Shown: one piece after another, positions 26,371 through 36,636 of the stretch
How positions within the stretch are numbered: position 1 is the first letter of the stretch
Layout: every line of letters begins with the position of its first letter
NCBI RefSeq assembly: GCF_002863865.1
Contig: NZ_CP022684.1
Location: forward strand, 1,703,501-1,767,500
Reading direction: 5' to 3'
Length of the DNA: 64,000 bases
DNA from: Ketobacter alkanivorans
Lineage (GTDB): Bacteria > Pseudomonadota > Gammaproteobacteria > Pseudomonadales > Ketobacteraceae
The notes under the pieces: generated by a model
What the model saw: the letters and a program-made list of their open reading frames with translations, nothing else
Told to the model about the DNA's origin: nothing
Databases searched by the model: none
Translations under genes and position numbers: made by a program

Positions 26371-27330
26371 TCAGGCGCGACTGTCCTGCTTGCGAGCCAT
26401 TTCATCGGTGGCTTTGATGAGCGCGTTGACGGTACCGGGCTCCATACTGGAGTGCCCGGCATCGCGAATGATGCTGAGTTCGGAATTCAACCAGTTCTGA
26501 TGCAGCTCAATTGCCTGATCCATTGGGCAGATCATGTCGTAGCGACCATGCACAATAAACCCCGGAATATCTTTGATCTTATCCATATTGTTCAGAATCT
26601 GGTTTTCTTCAATAAAGCCCTTGTTGAGGAAATAGTGTACCTCCATTTTCGCCAGGCTCAGTGCTGTGTGGCCATCGGTGAAATGCCCCATCACGCTTTG
26701 ATTGGGGCGCAGGGTGGCGCAGTTGCCTTCCCAGGCTGACCAGGCTTTGGCAGCAGCCATTCGCTGCAGCTCGTTGTCGTTATTCAATATAGCGTGGTAG
26801 GCCGGCAGGATGTCAGCCACCTGTTGGCCCCGCAATGGTCGCAACAGCTCCTGCCACTGATCCGGAAAAATCCGATTAGCGCCTTCTTTATAAAACCAGT
26901 CCATATCCTTCTGCCGACACAGAAACACACCCCGCAGTATCATTCCCAGCACTCGTTCAGGGTGTGCCTGAGAATATAGCAACGCCAGCGTCGAGCCCCA
27001 GGATCCGCCAAACAATACCCACTGTTCAATCCCCAGGGTTTCACGAATGGTTTCCATATCGTTGAGCAGATCCTGGGTGCAATTGTTCTTCAGGCTGGCA
27101 TGGGGCACAGATCGACCGCAGCCGCGCTGATCAAACAACACGATGCGATACTTCTCAGGGTCGAAAAAGCGGCGATGAAAAGGCTCACAACCGGCACCAG
27201 GGCCGCCATGAAGGAACAGCACCGGAATGCCGTTGGGGTTACCACACTCTTCCACGTAGATGCGATGCGGCATATCGACGATGATGCTGTGTTCTTTGTA
27301 AGGTTTTATGTCAGGGTACAGTACCTGCAT
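26371..27330 (-). CDS. pip: Proline iminopeptidase
   Basis: 319 residues, alpha/beta hydrolase of peptidase family S33. Oxyanion region LFLHGGPGAGCEPFHRRFFDP, then FDQRGCGRS, nucleophile elbow GGSWGSTLAL, catalytic Asp in HGRYDMICP and His in DAGHSSMEPG. It releases N-terminal proline from peptides in the cytoplasm. The usual length is about 315–325. It is divergent from the MFS gene, with 167 bases between. The gap 26156–26370 has no gene. Confidence 0.94.
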   Translation of the reverse strand: MQVLYPDIKPYKEHSIIVDMPHRIYVEECGNPNGIPVLFLHGGPGAGCEPFHRRFFDPEKYRIVLFDQRGCGRSVPHASLKNNCTQDLLNDMETIRETLGIEQWVLFGGSWGSTLALLYSQAHPERVLGMILRGVFLCRQKDMDWFYKEGANRIFPDQWQELLRPLRGQQVADILPAYHAILNNDNELQRMAAAKAWSAWEGNCATLRPNQSVMGHFTDGHTALSLAKMEVHYFLNKGFIEENQILNNMDKIKDIPGFIVHGRYDMICPMDQAIELHQNWLNSELSIIRDAGHSSMEPGTVNALIKATDEMARKQDSRA

Positions 27331-27497
27331 TCAGTTCACTCCCGCCGGGCCATTCGGTAACTTTAGCCTAAACGGCGTTCACCTGAAAGCAGATACCGTT
27401 AAATCAAGCACTTACTCTTTTCCAGTTACCCGATTATGCGTTAGGATAAATGTCGTTTTGATTGAATATTCATTAGCAACGGTTCCCATACCTCACC

Positions 27498-28655
27498 ATG
27501 ACTGATGCAGCTCAGCTACGCCTGCAGCTGGCCGTTTTTGCGCTGGTATCGGCGTGTTTTACCAATATTTATATCACTCAGCCAGTGTTGCCGGTGTTGC
27601 AGCAGGAGTTTCAAGCCAGCAGCGTTGAGGTTTCCTTCACCATTTCTGCCGTGGTGCTGGGCATTGCCCTGGCTAACCTGCCCTTTGGCGTACTGGCAGA
27701 TCGACTGCCCATACGACCCATTATTCTCACTGGCTCAGGCTGTATGCTGATTGGCAGCCTGATCTGTATTTTCTCCGATGATTTATGGTCATTGATTGGG
27801 GGGCGCTTTCTGCAGGGCTTGTTTGTACCTGCCCTCACCACTTGCCTGGCGGCGTTTCTGGCCAAATCATTACCCCCCGCTCGCCTCAATATGGTCATGG
27901 GCTATTACGTATCAGCCACAGTAGTGGGTGGCCTGGGCGGACGCCTACTGGGAGGCTGGATTCATCCGCCCCTGCATTGGCGTTATGCCTTCGTCAGTGC
28001 TGGCGTGTTTTTGTTGATCGCCACGGTAATGTCATTGCGTACTTTGCCCCAGCGCACCATCCAACCCACCACGCACACCAAGACTGGTTTTTTGGAACTG
28101 CTGCGACACCGCGACTTGCTGGCTCTGTTTCTGTGCGGTGCAGGTGGCTTCGGCATTTTCTCATCAATTTTTAATTACCTGCCGTTTCGCTTGAGTGAAC
28201 CCGCCTTCGACTTCTCGACCGAGCAGATCACCCTGATGTACCTGGTGTATGTGATGGGCATTTTCATGGGGCCTATAGCGGGGCGCATAGGTAATCGAAT
28301 AGGCAGCGGCTCCACTCTGTTGATGGGTACCGGGGTTCTCGCGCTGGCCTTACTGTGCTTATTAATACCCGCCGTGTGGGCAGTTGTCGTAGGGCTGGTG
28401 CTGGTGTGTGCCGGGTTTTTCACTGTGCACGCCGGTGCCGTGGGGGCGATTAACGGCAAACTTTCCAGCGGCCAGGGGCGCGCCAACGCGCTTTACGTTC
28501 TGTTCTATTACGTCGGCGGCTGGATCGGTATCACCATTGCCGGTGTGGCCTACAGCCGACAAGGATGGCTGGCTGTGGTGATAATGTCGTTGCTATTGTT
28601 GCTGACCCTGGTCAATGCCGGTGTGAGTGAGCGGAGGTCATTAAAAAACGCCTGA
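27498..28655 (+). CDS. MFS transporter, 12 helices
   Basis: 385 residues with 12 hydrophobic helices. The first loop between helices 2 and 3 has the MFS motif GVLADRLPIRPII, and helix 1 carries NIYITQPVLPVLQQEF, typical of YnfM/arabinose-efflux-like exporters. The substrate is unknown; likely a proton-coupled drug or metabolite exporter in the inner membrane. No ribosome site is obvious before ATG 27498. It ends 14 bases from the convergent SDR stop. Confidence 0.85.
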   Translation: MTDAAQLRLQLAVFALVSACFTNIYITQPVLPVLQQEFQASSVEVSFTISAVVLGIALANLPFGVLADRLPIRPIILTGSGCMLIGSLICIFSDDLWSLIGGRFLQGLFVPALTTCLAAFLAKSLPPARLNMVMGYYVSATVVGGLGGRLLGGWIHPPLHWRYAFVSAGVFLLIATVMSLRTLPQRTIQPTTHTKTGFLELLRHRDLLALFLCGAGGFGIFSSIFNYLPFRLSEPAFDFSTEQITLMYLVYVMGIFMGPIAGRIGNRIGSGSTLLMGTGVLALALLCLLIPAVWAVVVGLVLVCAGFFTVHAGAVGAINGKLSSGQGRANALYVLFYYVGGWIGITIAGVAYSRQGWLAVVIMSLLLLLTLVNAGVSERRSLKNA

Positions 28656-28669
28656 TACCATCACGGCCA

Positions 28670-29476
28670 CTACCAGGCACCACCACCCACCAGTGATATG
28701 CCGCCGTCCAGCGCGATGATATGCCCTGTCATATAGGCGCTTACCGGTGTCGACAACACCAACGCCATTTCGGCCATCTCAGCAACATTAGTCACCCTCT
28801 GCAGAGGGATTTTCTGTTTCAGTGCAGCACCATCATCTGCCGACATAAACAGTTCACCACCAACGGTATCCGCAACATAACCAGGGGACAGCCCGTTCAC
28901 CCTTACACCACGTGGGCCCCACTCAATGGCCAGCGTTTTGATCAACATTTCAATACCTGCTTTGGCTGCGCAGGCGTGCGATTGCATGGGCATCGGGTTA
29001 TTCGCCTGGGGTGCAGAGATGGCAATCAAGCTTACATCCGCAGCTGCAAAATGCTCACTGCAGGCGCGAAACGTATTAAAGGTGCCTTTCAAATCGATGT
29101 CGATGACTGCACCGAAACCATTAGCGCTGAGCTTATCCGCCGGGGCAATAAAGTTACCGGCAGCCCCGGCGATCACAACACTATAGGGGCCAAACGCTGC
29201 AACCCCCTTGGCTGCCGCTTCCGCCAAAGCAGCGTAATCCCGCACATCCGCAGAACAGCCCAGTGCTTTTGCGCCCAAGGCTTCGATCTCTGCCTGGGTC
29301 TCATCCAGCTTTTCCTGACGGCGGCCCACCATAACAATATTGGCACCGTGGCGGGCAAAGTGCAGGGCAATACCTTTATTGATACCACTGCCGGCCCCGG
29401 TAATTAAAGCCGTTTTACCGGCAAGCAAATTGGATTGAAACACACTGGATTGGGCATTAGTAACGCTATTGGTCAT
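28670..29476 (-). CDS. SDR oxidoreductase, 2,4-dienoyl-CoA reductase (DECR2-like)
   Basis: 268 residues. The nucleotide-binding TGAGSGINKGIA near residue 26 is classical SDR. At the catalytic site the usual YxxxK is replaced by HACAAKAG, followed by LAIEWGPRGVRVNGLSPG. This loss of Tyr at the YxxxK position, with conserved Lys and the AxEWGP block, is the pattern of peroxisomal-type 2,4-dienoyl-CoA reductases, which use other residues. Predicted role: NADPH reduction of 2,4-dienoyl-CoA in beta-oxidation of unsaturated acyl chains. It is monocistronic and convergent with the MFS gene. Confidence 0.75.
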   Translation of the reverse strand: MTNSVTNAQSSVFQSNLLAGKTALITGAGSGINKGIALHFARHGANIVMVGRRQEKLDETQAEIEALGAKALGCSADVRDYAALAEAAAKGVAAFGPYSVVIAGAAGNFIAPADKLSANGFGAVIDIDLKGTFNTFRACSEHFAAADVSLIAISAPQANNPMPMQSHACAAKAGIEMLIKTLAIEWGPRGVRVNGLSPGYVADTVGGELFMSADDGAALKQKIPLQRVTNVAEMAEMALVLSTPVSAYMTGHIIALDGGISLVGGGAW

Positions 29477-29636
29477 GTCGGTCTCGATTTATCGCTGACA
29501 ATGAATGTGAAGCCACCTGAGCTTCAAGCACCATAGCAACTAAACCTACTGGACGGAATGACGAAAACGCTGCGTTATTTGGTGTATTTTGTGAGCCTGA
29601 CAAATCGGTAAGAGTGGCACTGCAAGAGGGGCATGC

Positions 29637-29660
29637 GTCGCCACTCTTACAAGTGGCGAC
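29637..29660 (-). terminator. Strong hairpin after the lipoprotein gene
   Basis: GTCGCCACT (29637–29645) pairs perfectly with AGTGGCGAC (29652–29660) around a 6-base loop. It lies 14 bases past the stop codon of the lipoprotein gene ending at 29675. No U-tract follows on the minus strand, so it may be a weak terminator or a 3' mRNA-stabilising stem. Confidence 0.5.
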
Positions 29661-29674
29661 AGCACAAACATGGC

Positions 29675-30988
29675 TTAGTACAAGGAGACCTTTACGGTGT
29701 TCGGTAAAAGAGCACCGCCCTCGCTTACCGCACCACACACCTGGCTGACAGAGATCAGCGAGTCAGTGCCGATATTAAAGACATCCAAATTATCGCAGTG
29801 GCCTTCTTCATGCAGCACCAGATTGATACAGAACGACCCGCATTGAGAGTAGGTCTCAACCCGTGTAGGCTCACGCATCCAACGGGACTTGTTACCCGCC
29901 AGGGTGATGTAATCATGAAACACCTTACGTGTCACCGTGAAGGGCGTGGCCAGGTTAGATCCCAAAATAAAACCGGACAATTCCCCACTCCAACCCTGAT
30001 AACTGACTTGCACCACACCGTTTTCGAATTGCTTAACATGGGTGTAGAGGGTCCTCGCCATCGCCGAACCACCAAGATAGTGGTACAACAGTTGGCCATC
30101 GGTGTCGATCAATAGAAAATGCGCTTTGTCTTCTGCCACGCTGCTCAATGGGTTAAAGCGGCTGTTATCACCCCATAACAACACACGACCATCGGGGCCG
30201 ACAGACTGACCCTTGATGTATTCAAACTCCGCGTTTTCATATTCCCATTGCGTGACGCCTACGACATCGGTCAACCGTACATTATGATTGCTGCTGTTGT
30301 ACAAGGCCGGCCGCCCTAATGATTCACCAATCAGGCTCTCTCGACTATTGGTCAGATCGTATCGACCCAACTCATTCAAATCCGTATCGAAACTGACAAC
30401 CTGACGTCCGGATGCCGTTGCAACCTCTGTCATTAACTGGTTGTGGCCAGACACAGAAGTAATTGAAACCGCACCGCTAACCTCCAACAATTGACTGGAG
30501 CCCGCAGCAAAATCCATGACCAGAATCCAGCCTTGATCACTGGCATTACCAAAGGCCGCGACAGTTTGCCCCAGCACCGCAACCGCGCCCGCTAGTGGCC
30601 TTTCCGCCACACCGACCGGCACCATCGCACTGTCTATCGGCAGCACCTGCTGCGCACTTGCGTCCACCACAGTGGAAGTGGCGAGGGTGGCTCCTACAAC
30701 CAGTAATCGCTGGCCAGGCAGATCAATCGCACCATTAGTATCGTCCGCAGCAACACCAGCCAGTGCGTCTACAGCAACGTTACCGTCTGCGTCGTAGCGG
30801 GTAATGTGCAGCCCGTCGGCCTGATTGGATACATGCACGACATTGCCATCCCCATCCAGCAGAGCTTCGTTCAAGTTATCAGGGTTAACGGCTACCGTAG
30901 CCATCCACTGCGCAGCAGTAGCGACACAGCCCAATAGCACAGAGGCAAACAAGACAGGAACTACAGATTTCAACAAAGGTTTATTCAT
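29675..30988 (-). CDS. Putative lipoprotein of unknown function
   Basis: About 437 residues from ATG 30988 (an in-frame GTG at 30997 is possible). The signal peptide ends in a lipobox, LLGC, so it is likely lipid-anchored. The body is beta-rich with repeated DG/DxDG-type turns (LLDGDGNVV, RYDADGNV, SVGPDGRVLLWGDN, LIDTDGQLLYHYLGG), suggesting a propeller-like repeat fold. The C-terminal 80 residues have Cys pairs (QCGSFCINL, GHCDN, QVCGA) and an HEEGH stretch that fits HExxH formally. I do not recognise the family. Monocistronic. Confidence 0.6.
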   Translation of the reverse strand: MNKPLLKSVVPVLFASVLLGCVATAAQWMATVAVNPDNLNEALLDGDGNVVHVSNQADGLHITRYDADGNVAVDALAGVAADDTNGAIDLPGQRLLVVGATLATSTVVDASAQQVLPIDSAMVPVGVAERPLAGAVAVLGQTVAAFGNASDQGWILVMDFAAGSSQLLEVSGAVSITSVSGHNQLMTEVATASGRQVVSFDTDLNELGRYDLTNSRESLIGESLGRPALYNSSNHNVRLTDVVGVTQWEYENAEFEYIKGQSVGPDGRVLLWGDNSRFNPLSSVAEDKAHFLLIDTDGQLLYHYLGGSAMARTLYTHVKQFENGVVQVSYQGWSGELSGFILGSNLATPFTVTRKVFHDYITLAGNKSRWMREPTRVETYSQCGSFCINLVLHEEGHCDNLDVFNIGTDSLISVSQVCGAVSEGGALLPNTVKVSLY

Positions 30989-31120
30989 CGACTTCACATC
31001 TTATTGTTGTGGTAGTGAGTGTTTATATCAGACACAAAAAAGCCCATAAGATCAGTCTAGCGCTTCCTGGGAATCACCACTAGCGAACAAAATGTTTGTT
31101 TTTGTATCAGAAGGTTCCTG

Positions 31121-31582
31121 TTATGACTCAGGTACAGGATCGTGCTTCATGGCAGCGTATACCGCACTCATGGACACCGCATCCTCATCGCCTTCTTTGA
31201 TAAGGATATCAATAGTGGTTTTAACCCGGCCCTTTGCCTCGTAGCCGCGCAGGATGTGCTGACGCTGTTCTTCAGTAATGGTGGTTTGCGCCCGCAACAC
31301 GCCACGCACTGGCTTCAGGTAAGCGACCTCGCCTTTGGCCAGCCATACACTCGGCATATGCCCTGCGTCCAGCAAAGTGAGATGCAATGCGCTCCACCCG
31401 GTCATAGCACCTACACAATATAGGCTGCCACCGAAAGCGGTGCCGTGGGTATTCAGATTAGGCTCCAGGGGCGCCTCCACCACAACGGTGGAGCCGTCCC
31501 AGGAAATCACGTCAATCCCCATATGGGTAATCAAAGGCACCTGCTCTTTGAGCTTGGTGCGGACGTGATCCAGTTTGTCCAT
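31121..31582 (-). CDS. YiiD C-terminal-like hotdog thioesterase
   Basis: 153 residues, hotdog fold of the 'putative thioesterase, YiiD C-terminal' type. Key blocks are LEPNLNTHGTAFGGSLYCVGAMTGW (in part: NTHGTAFGGSLY) and VWLAKGEVAYLKPVRG. Enzymes of this fold hydrolyse acyl-CoA or acyl-ACP thioesters. Its start overlaps the stop of the biotin carboxylase gene by one base (TGATG), making it the third gene of the acyl-CoA carboxylase operon, perhaps acting on the carboxylase product or controlling acyl-CoA pools. Confidence 0.82.
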   Translation of the reverse strand: MDKLDHVRTKLKEQVPLITHMGIDVISWDGSTVVVEAPLEPNLNTHGTAFGGSLYCVGAMTGWSALHLTLLDAGHMPSVWLAKGEVAYLKPVRGVLRAQTTITEEQRQHILRGYEAKGRVKTTIDILIKEGDEDAVSMSAVYAAMKHDPVPES

Positions 31583-34461
31583 CAGATCAAACCCGTCATC
31601 AATGCTTCAGTACGGGCGCGGCGGCGGGCTTTCACCTCGGCCGGATCCACTTCCACCATCTTCTCGTCTGGGGTGACCTTGAACAAGGGCTGACCCTGCT
31701 TAACGATGGCACCATCGACGTTTTCCAGCAGGACTTTGTCGATAGTACAGGCGAATGGTGCAACCACTTTGTTGAACATCTTCATGACTTCGATAATGTA
31801 GATCGGCTGACCCGCTTCTACATGATCGCCAACCTCAACAAATGTAGGTGCTCCCGGCACTTCACGCCCGTAGAACATACCGCCGCTTACTGCCACGATC
31901 TCGTCCGCTTTAGTGGCAGGTGGTGGAACCAACACCTTCATCATGCGCGCCTGCAGCTCTTCGTTGTGCAAAGATTCTGGAATGAACACAGTAAGGTCTT
32001 CGTTTACTTTCAGGTCGTAAAAACCAGCTTCGCTCGCCAGCTTAGGTAAGGCACTGACCACTTCCATACCGGACTGGAAGCCCAAGTGAGCCGCCTGCAC
32101 CTGAGTCCAGGTAGCTTCATCCATACCCGCTTGCGGCGCATCTTCCGCCAACAGCGCGTTGAGTTTCAGCCAATCGCTTTCACCCAGCTTTTCTTCCAGT
32201 TCACGATAGAACTGCAACCCTTTCTGCAGAATTTCGTTATCGTGTTTCCAAATGCACTCGGCAGCAGGCAAATCAGCACGGTAATCCATATTCAGGTAGT
32301 GGTAGGTGTCATCCAGAACCTGCACCGGGTTACGGGTCCACACCACACTATCACTGTCGAACTGCACATTGGCTTTGTTCAAACTCAGCCAACCGGAGAA
32401 CACGTGGGGATCACGCGTCAGAATATCCAAAGCGCGTAACAACAATGTGTGCTTGCGCTCCATGGAGGCATCAATAGCCTGCATGGCTGCCTGCAGCGAT
32501 TCTTCTGCTCCATGGGCAGCCGCGATCTGTTTCTTGTAAATACCTTTAGCTTGATTAAAAGCGTACTCCAGATCGAAATCCGCCGCCGCCTCTTTCACCA
32601 AACCGACCAGTGTCAAATAGGGCATCACAAACTTGGTAGTGGACTTGGCGTGAACATTCTCCGCCAGGAACCAATGCACCAACCCATAATGGAACTGCAG
32701 GTTGGTTGCCAGATTCTCACCACTCATCCGGGTGCGACGTAACAACTCTGCCATTTCTTCATAGCTGTGTTTACGATTCTGCCCCACAGACAGCAGCAAC
32801 GCGATGTTACTGTCGTAGGCTCCCGCCAGATGATACTTAATGAACTGTCCGGTGTCGGGGTTACGGGCACTGATGCCCTGGTCATCACGTATTTCGTTGG
32901 CAATTGGGCTGGACCAGTATTCGATCACACCGCCAGCATGAGGCTTCAACGCATCATTGGTGGCGTTCAAACGGGCTTCTACCGAGGCACGCTCACGGGG
33001 AATACGCTCTGGCTTGGGCAATTTCTTACCGTGGCGAGCCAGCAAAGTCATGGCTTCAACCAGCGAATCCACTATCAGGAAATCGTTGGGATCTTCAGGG
33101 TTAACGAACTTCAGGGAATAACACAGTTCAGATACCCTGTGCTCCACCTGAATACGAGTGTTCATTTCCATGAAGAAGTGGCTGCCCTTATCGACAATAC
33201 ACTCAAACGTAGACACAGAATCCAGGCCAACGGCAGCACCGAAACGCTCTGATTCCAGCTCCATGTTCTTCAGGATGTCCAGGTCGGTTTTCAAGGCTTC
33301 AACCTCAGCGGCCTTGCCTTCTGCTTCAGCGCGGGCAATGGCCTCTTCCAGCATTTCACTGGTGTTGGAGATCTCCAATAATTTTTGCTCATGCATCTGC
33401 AGTGAGCAGTCACGGGCACCCAAAGTGGTACACCATTCACCATTACCGATCACCTGAATTTCCTGGTGGCGGGTGGTTTCGATGTTCAGTTCGATCAACA
33501 CGTTTTTGTTGTCGCCCACACCGGTGGTTTTCACTTCCTGAAGAATTTCAATCAGTTTCTCAGCCGCCACTTCAGACGCCGCTTTAATACGGACATCCAG
33601 ATCACCTTCAAAGGCAGCTGGCGATTGCAGGATACGCTGCCCTTTACCGCCGCCACCGCCGATGGCTTTCAGGCGTACACGGTTTTCAGGGTAACGCCCA
33701 AACACTTCAGCAACACGCACGATGGCTTCCGCGCATATTTCGTCGGTGCTGATGATATCCAAGGACTTGGCATAGGAAGCATTCAACACTGCATCCGCAG
33801 CATCTTCCAGGGCGACCGTCTCATCCCAGTTCGCCGCATCTACGCTCAGGCCTTTTTCGTCTGCCAGTGATTTCAAACCAGCGCGATCACCTACTTTACG
33901 AATCAGGGTAAGGCTGGTGAGGTTATCAATGCCCGGGGTCGTGGATACATCGTTTGCCAGCGCTGTACGCTTGGCTTCGTCTTTCGCGCCCGCACCACGC
34001 ACAGTGGCAGAACACGGGCCAATAAAGTTCAGACCGGCCTTTTCCAGCGCACTCACCAGCGCTTCGTCCTCGGCCATGAAACCATAACCGGCAAACACTG
34101 AGTCGTGGCCGTTTTCTTTGGCCATGGTAATGATTTGCTGAATACGCTGTGTACGCTCATCCTTATCCATACCGGTATAGTCAGGCACACGGTGAATACG
34201 ATCAGGATTAGCAATTTGGCGCAGCTCAGGTGCCAACGCGTTGTTATAAGTAATGGAATCCTTTTCTGACAACAAAATGCCGTAGTCAGTAATGCCCATT
34301 TCTTCCCATACATCCATCACTTCTTTACGGATCGGGCCGCGACAAATAATCAGTGGTTTCATGTCGCTGCAATCGAACTGGCTAACCCATGCCGAATCGG
34401 TAGATTGGCGGCGGCGATCTTTGTTCACCAGTGGATTGTTTGTGTAGTTTTCGTTGCTCAT
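31582..34461 (-). CDS. Divergent biotin carboxylase / biotin carrier subunit of an acyl-CoA carboxylase
   Basis: 959 residues, longer than the usual 650–680 of alpha subunits. The N-terminus reads KPLIICRGPIRKEVMDVW instead of the common ILIANRGEIA. The ATP-grasp core is recognisable (AIGGGGGKGQRIL, EMNTRIQVEH) but carries extra segments, including a charged coiled stretch (EEAIARAEAEGKAAEVEAL) around the middle. After a long linker region, the C-terminus is a biotinyl domain with EVMKMFNKV as the biotin site. It would carboxylate biotin with ATP and bicarbonate and pass CO2 to the carboxyltransferase encoded just upstream. The substrate (acetyl-, propionyl- or longer acyl-CoA) is unknown. 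Confidence 0.85.
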   Translation of the reverse strand: MSNENYTNNPLVNKDRRRQSTDSAWVSQFDCSDMKPLIICRGPIRKEVMDVWEEMGITDYGILLSEKDSITYNNALAPELRQIANPDRIHRVPDYTGMDKDERTQRIQQIITMAKENGHDSVFAGYGFMAEDEALVSALEKAGLNFIGPCSATVRGAGAKDEAKRTALANDVSTTPGIDNLTSLTLIRKVGDRAGLKSLADEKGLSVDAANWDETVALEDAADAVLNASYAKSLDIISTDEICAEAIVRVAEVFGRYPENRVRLKAIGGGGGKGQRILQSPAAFEGDLDVRIKAASEVAAEKLIEILQEVKTTGVGDNKNVLIELNIETTRHQEIQVIGNGEWCTTLGARDCSLQMHEQKLLEISNTSEMLEEAIARAEAEGKAAEVEALKTDLDILKNMELESERFGAAVGLDSVSTFECIVDKGSHFFMEMNTRIQVEHRVSELCYSLKFVNPEDPNDFLIVDSLVEAMTLLARHGKKLPKPERIPRERASVEARLNATNDALKPHAGGVIEYWSSPIANEIRDDQGISARNPDTGQFIKYHLAGAYDSNIALLLSVGQNRKHSYEEMAELLRRTRMSGENLATNLQFHYGLVHWFLAENVHAKSTTKFVMPYLTLVGLVKEAAADFDLEYAFNQAKGIYKKQIAAAHGAEESLQAAMQAIDASMERKHTLLLRALDILTRDPHVFSGWLSLNKANVQFDSDSVVWTRNPVQVLDDTYHYLNMDYRADLPAAECIWKHDNEILQKGLQFYRELEEKLGESDWLKLNALLAEDAPQAGMDEATWTQVQAAHLGFQSGMEVVSALPKLASEAGFYDLKVNEDLTVFIPESLHNEELQARMMKVLVPPPATKADEIVAVSGGMFYGREVPGAPTFVEVGDHVEAGQPIYIIEVMKMFNKVVAPFACTIDKVLLENVDGAIVKQGQPLFKVTPDEKMVEVDPAEVKARRRARTEALMTGLI

Positions 34462-34520
34462 CTTCTAAATCCTATAAATTCTCTTCTGCCTGTTGCTACC
34501 AGGAGCTACCAGGAAACCGA

Positions 34521-36248
34521 TTAGTGGAATTCGCGTTGCACGCCGCCCATGGGGGACGCCTCGTAATGACGCAACAGGAAGGTGAGATTTTGTGCCAGGC
34601 TGGAACGCAGATCGTAGGGCATGACCAGCTGGGAAATCGAGCCCAGGCTTAACGCCTCTTTCGGGTTCATCAGCTCTTTTTCATACTGCGCAGAGTACAT
34701 AGCCTCTTGCTGCTTCACCCACTCGGCTACTTCTGCTTCGGCCTGCGCCTTGGCTTGCGCTTCGCTACCACCGGCAGCCAGCAATTGTGTTGTGCGCTCG
34801 GCAACCTTGCCATTCACCGAGGCACGCACCGCGGCCAGCTCTTTCTTGAAAACAAATTCTTTACCGGCATTACCCATTACCGCCAAACGGGTAGTAGGCA
34901 GCGCCAGTACCACATCGGCACCGGTGGCATAGCTGTTGAACGCGGCGTACGCACCACCAAAAGCGTTACGTACAATCAACAGAATACGCGGCGTACGCAG
35001 ATCAATTATGGAATCCAGCATGGCGCGGCCAGCCTGCACAATACCGTTACGCTCCTGATCGGTGCCCGGCAGGAAGCCGGTGGTGTCTTCAATAAACACA
35101 ACCGGGATGTTGTAGACGTTACAGAAACGGATGAAACGGGCATTCTTGTAGGAAGCCGCAATGTCGATCTGACCAGAGGACACCGCACTGTTGTTGGCGA
35201 CGATACCCACTACGTTGCCACCCAACCGGCTGAATGCGCAAATGGTGTTTTGAGCACGATCTGGCTGAAATTCAGTGTAATCACCGTGATCACAAATCTG
35301 CTGAATCAAGATTCGGATATCCAACGGCGTGTTGTAACCAGAGGGCGAGTTAAACGCCTTCTTGAACAGGATGTCGGCATCCCAGGTTTTGCGAGTGACT
35401 GGATCAGAGGTTTCCTGAAACGGTGCCATGGTGCTGTTGTTGTCTGGGAAATAGCGCAGCAGCTCTTTGGCTTTGCGCAGAGCAGACACTTCGTCGGGCA
35501 CCACAAAATCGGTCACACCGGACTGACCATGCACGCCGGGGCCTCCCAGTTCGTCTGCTGTCACGTCTTCACCCAGAACAGACTTCACCACACCGGGGCC
35601 GGTCAAACCAAAGAAAGTATCCTGCGGCTGGATCATAAAGCTGCCTTGACGGGGCAGGTACGCACCACCACCGGCGTTATAGCCGAACATACACATAATG
35701 CTGGGTACGACACCGCTGATACGACGCAAAGCCGCAAAGGCTTCGGCATAACCATCCAGACCGCCCACACCGGCAGGCACAAACGCACCGGCAGAGTCAT
35801 TCATACCAATCAGAGGAATACCGCGCTCACCGGCCATTTTAATCAGGCTGGCCAGCTTGCGGCCGTTAGTGGCATCCATGGAACCGGCACGAACAGTAAA
35901 GTCATGTCCATACAGGGCCACATCACGCCCTTCTATATTAACAATGGCCGTCACGATGGACGCACCATCCAGATTCTTGCCCCAATTCTGATACAGCACG
36001 ATGGGGTCTTTATCGGTCAGAACCCGAATACGCTCCCATACGGTCATGCGTTTCTTCAAATGCTGCTTTTCAGTTGCCACCACGCCCGCCGCGTTTTCAG
36101 GACGCTGCATGATCTCCCAGCCTTCTTTCAGAGACTCTTCGTAAATGCCAGGCTGCCGGACAATTTCACCGGGGATCTTAAATTGTTTGGTTTCCGGCTC
36201 GTGGAAGGGGTTTTCCAAGGATGGAACAAGCTTTTTATGTATTCCCAT
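34521..36248 (-). CDS. Acyl-CoA carboxylase carboxyltransferase (beta) subunit
   Basis: About 575 residues from ATG 36248; a longer frame from 36305 lacks a ribosome site. Crotonase-fold carboxyltransferase with both halves: [70 protein letters not shown], then [17 protein letters not shown] and [19 protein letters not shown]. These are the acyl-CoA and carboxybiotin binding blocks of propionyl/acetyl-CoA carboxylases. It is the first gene of a three-gene operon with the biotin carboxylase and a hotdog thioesterase. The set could supply malonyl- or methylmalonyl-type extender units, for example to the PKS at 60–64 kb; that is inference. Confidence 0.88.
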   Translation of the reverse strand: MGIHKKLVPSLENPFHEPETKQFKIPGEIVRQPGIYEESLKEGWEIMQRPENAAGVVATEKQHLKKRMTVWERIRVLTDKDPIVLYQNWGKNLDGASIVTAIVNIEGRDVALYGHDFTVRAGSMDATNGRKLASLIKMAGERGIPLIGMNDSAGAFVPAGVGGLDGYAEAFAALRRISGVVPSIMCMFGYNAGGGAYLPRQGSFMIQPQDTFFGLTGPGVVKSVLGEDVTADELGGPGVHGQSGVTDFVVPDEVSALRKAKELLRYFPDNNSTMAPFQETSDPVTRKTWDADILFKKAFNSPSGYNTPLDIRILIQQICDHGDYTEFQPDRAQNTICAFSRLGGNVVGIVANNSAVSSGQIDIAASYKNARFIRFCNVYNIPVVFIEDTTGFLPGTDQERNGIVQAGRAMLDSIIDLRTPRILLIVRNAFGGAYAAFNSYATGADVVLALPTTRLAVMGNAGKEFVFKKELAAVRASVNGKVAERTTQLLAAGGSEAQAKAQAEAEVAEWVKQQEAMYSAQYEKELMNPKEALSLGSISQLVMPYDLRSSLAQNLTFLLRHYEASPMGGVQREFH

Positions 36249-36636
36249 GCTGTTAAACGCTCTTAGTTGAATCGCTGGAACTCTGAAATGTGGGCGGTTT
36301 TGCAACAGTCTTGGGAGGAAATCACCTCAAGCCAACAACGAAACTGCAGAAAACCTATTTAAGATCAGCGAGTTATGCCGATATTAAAAATCTGTATCTT
36401 GAGGGTGCTGCATTATTAAACCGCCTGACCGCAGAGTCAATTACCGTAACGCTCATTCAAATTGATGAAAAACAACAACGACGCTACAGGCGCTCTGGCC
36501 ATCAGGAAGGTGATTACCCAGCTAAATTTGCGGGTATTTTCAAAATGCCCCCACCCCCAAGGACAAAAAGGGTGGCCATTATCCCACAGTTGCTGGCCAT
36601 TTTCAGCTTTGGATTTTAGGCCCATCTGGCCCCATA
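36249..36636. other. Intergenic region between the divergent carboxylase operon and rsmE
   Basis: 388 bases without a supportable gene. Short open frames exist on both strands (for example 36290–36619 plus and 36437–36625 minus), but none has a ribosome site, domain or coding-like composition. A C-rich stretch (36546–36560) and two GGCCATT repeats (36573, 36594) are the only marked features. It must contain the promoters of both flanking transcription units. Confidence 0.6.

Noticed and set aside
29820..29835. HEEGH in the lipoprotein as a zinc protease site
   Set aside because: A single short match in a Cys-rich tail without the downstream third ligand pattern; kept only as a remark.
34707..36266. 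Long plus-strand open frame (519 codons) opposite the carboxyltransferase gene
   Set aside because: It is the shadow of a highly conserved gene with GC-rich codons; its translation is His/Gly/Thr-rich with no domain and no ribosome site.
36290..36619. Possible small gene in the carboxylase–rsmE gap
   Set aside because: No ribosome site, no recognisable domain, and a competing minus-strand frame of equal quality.
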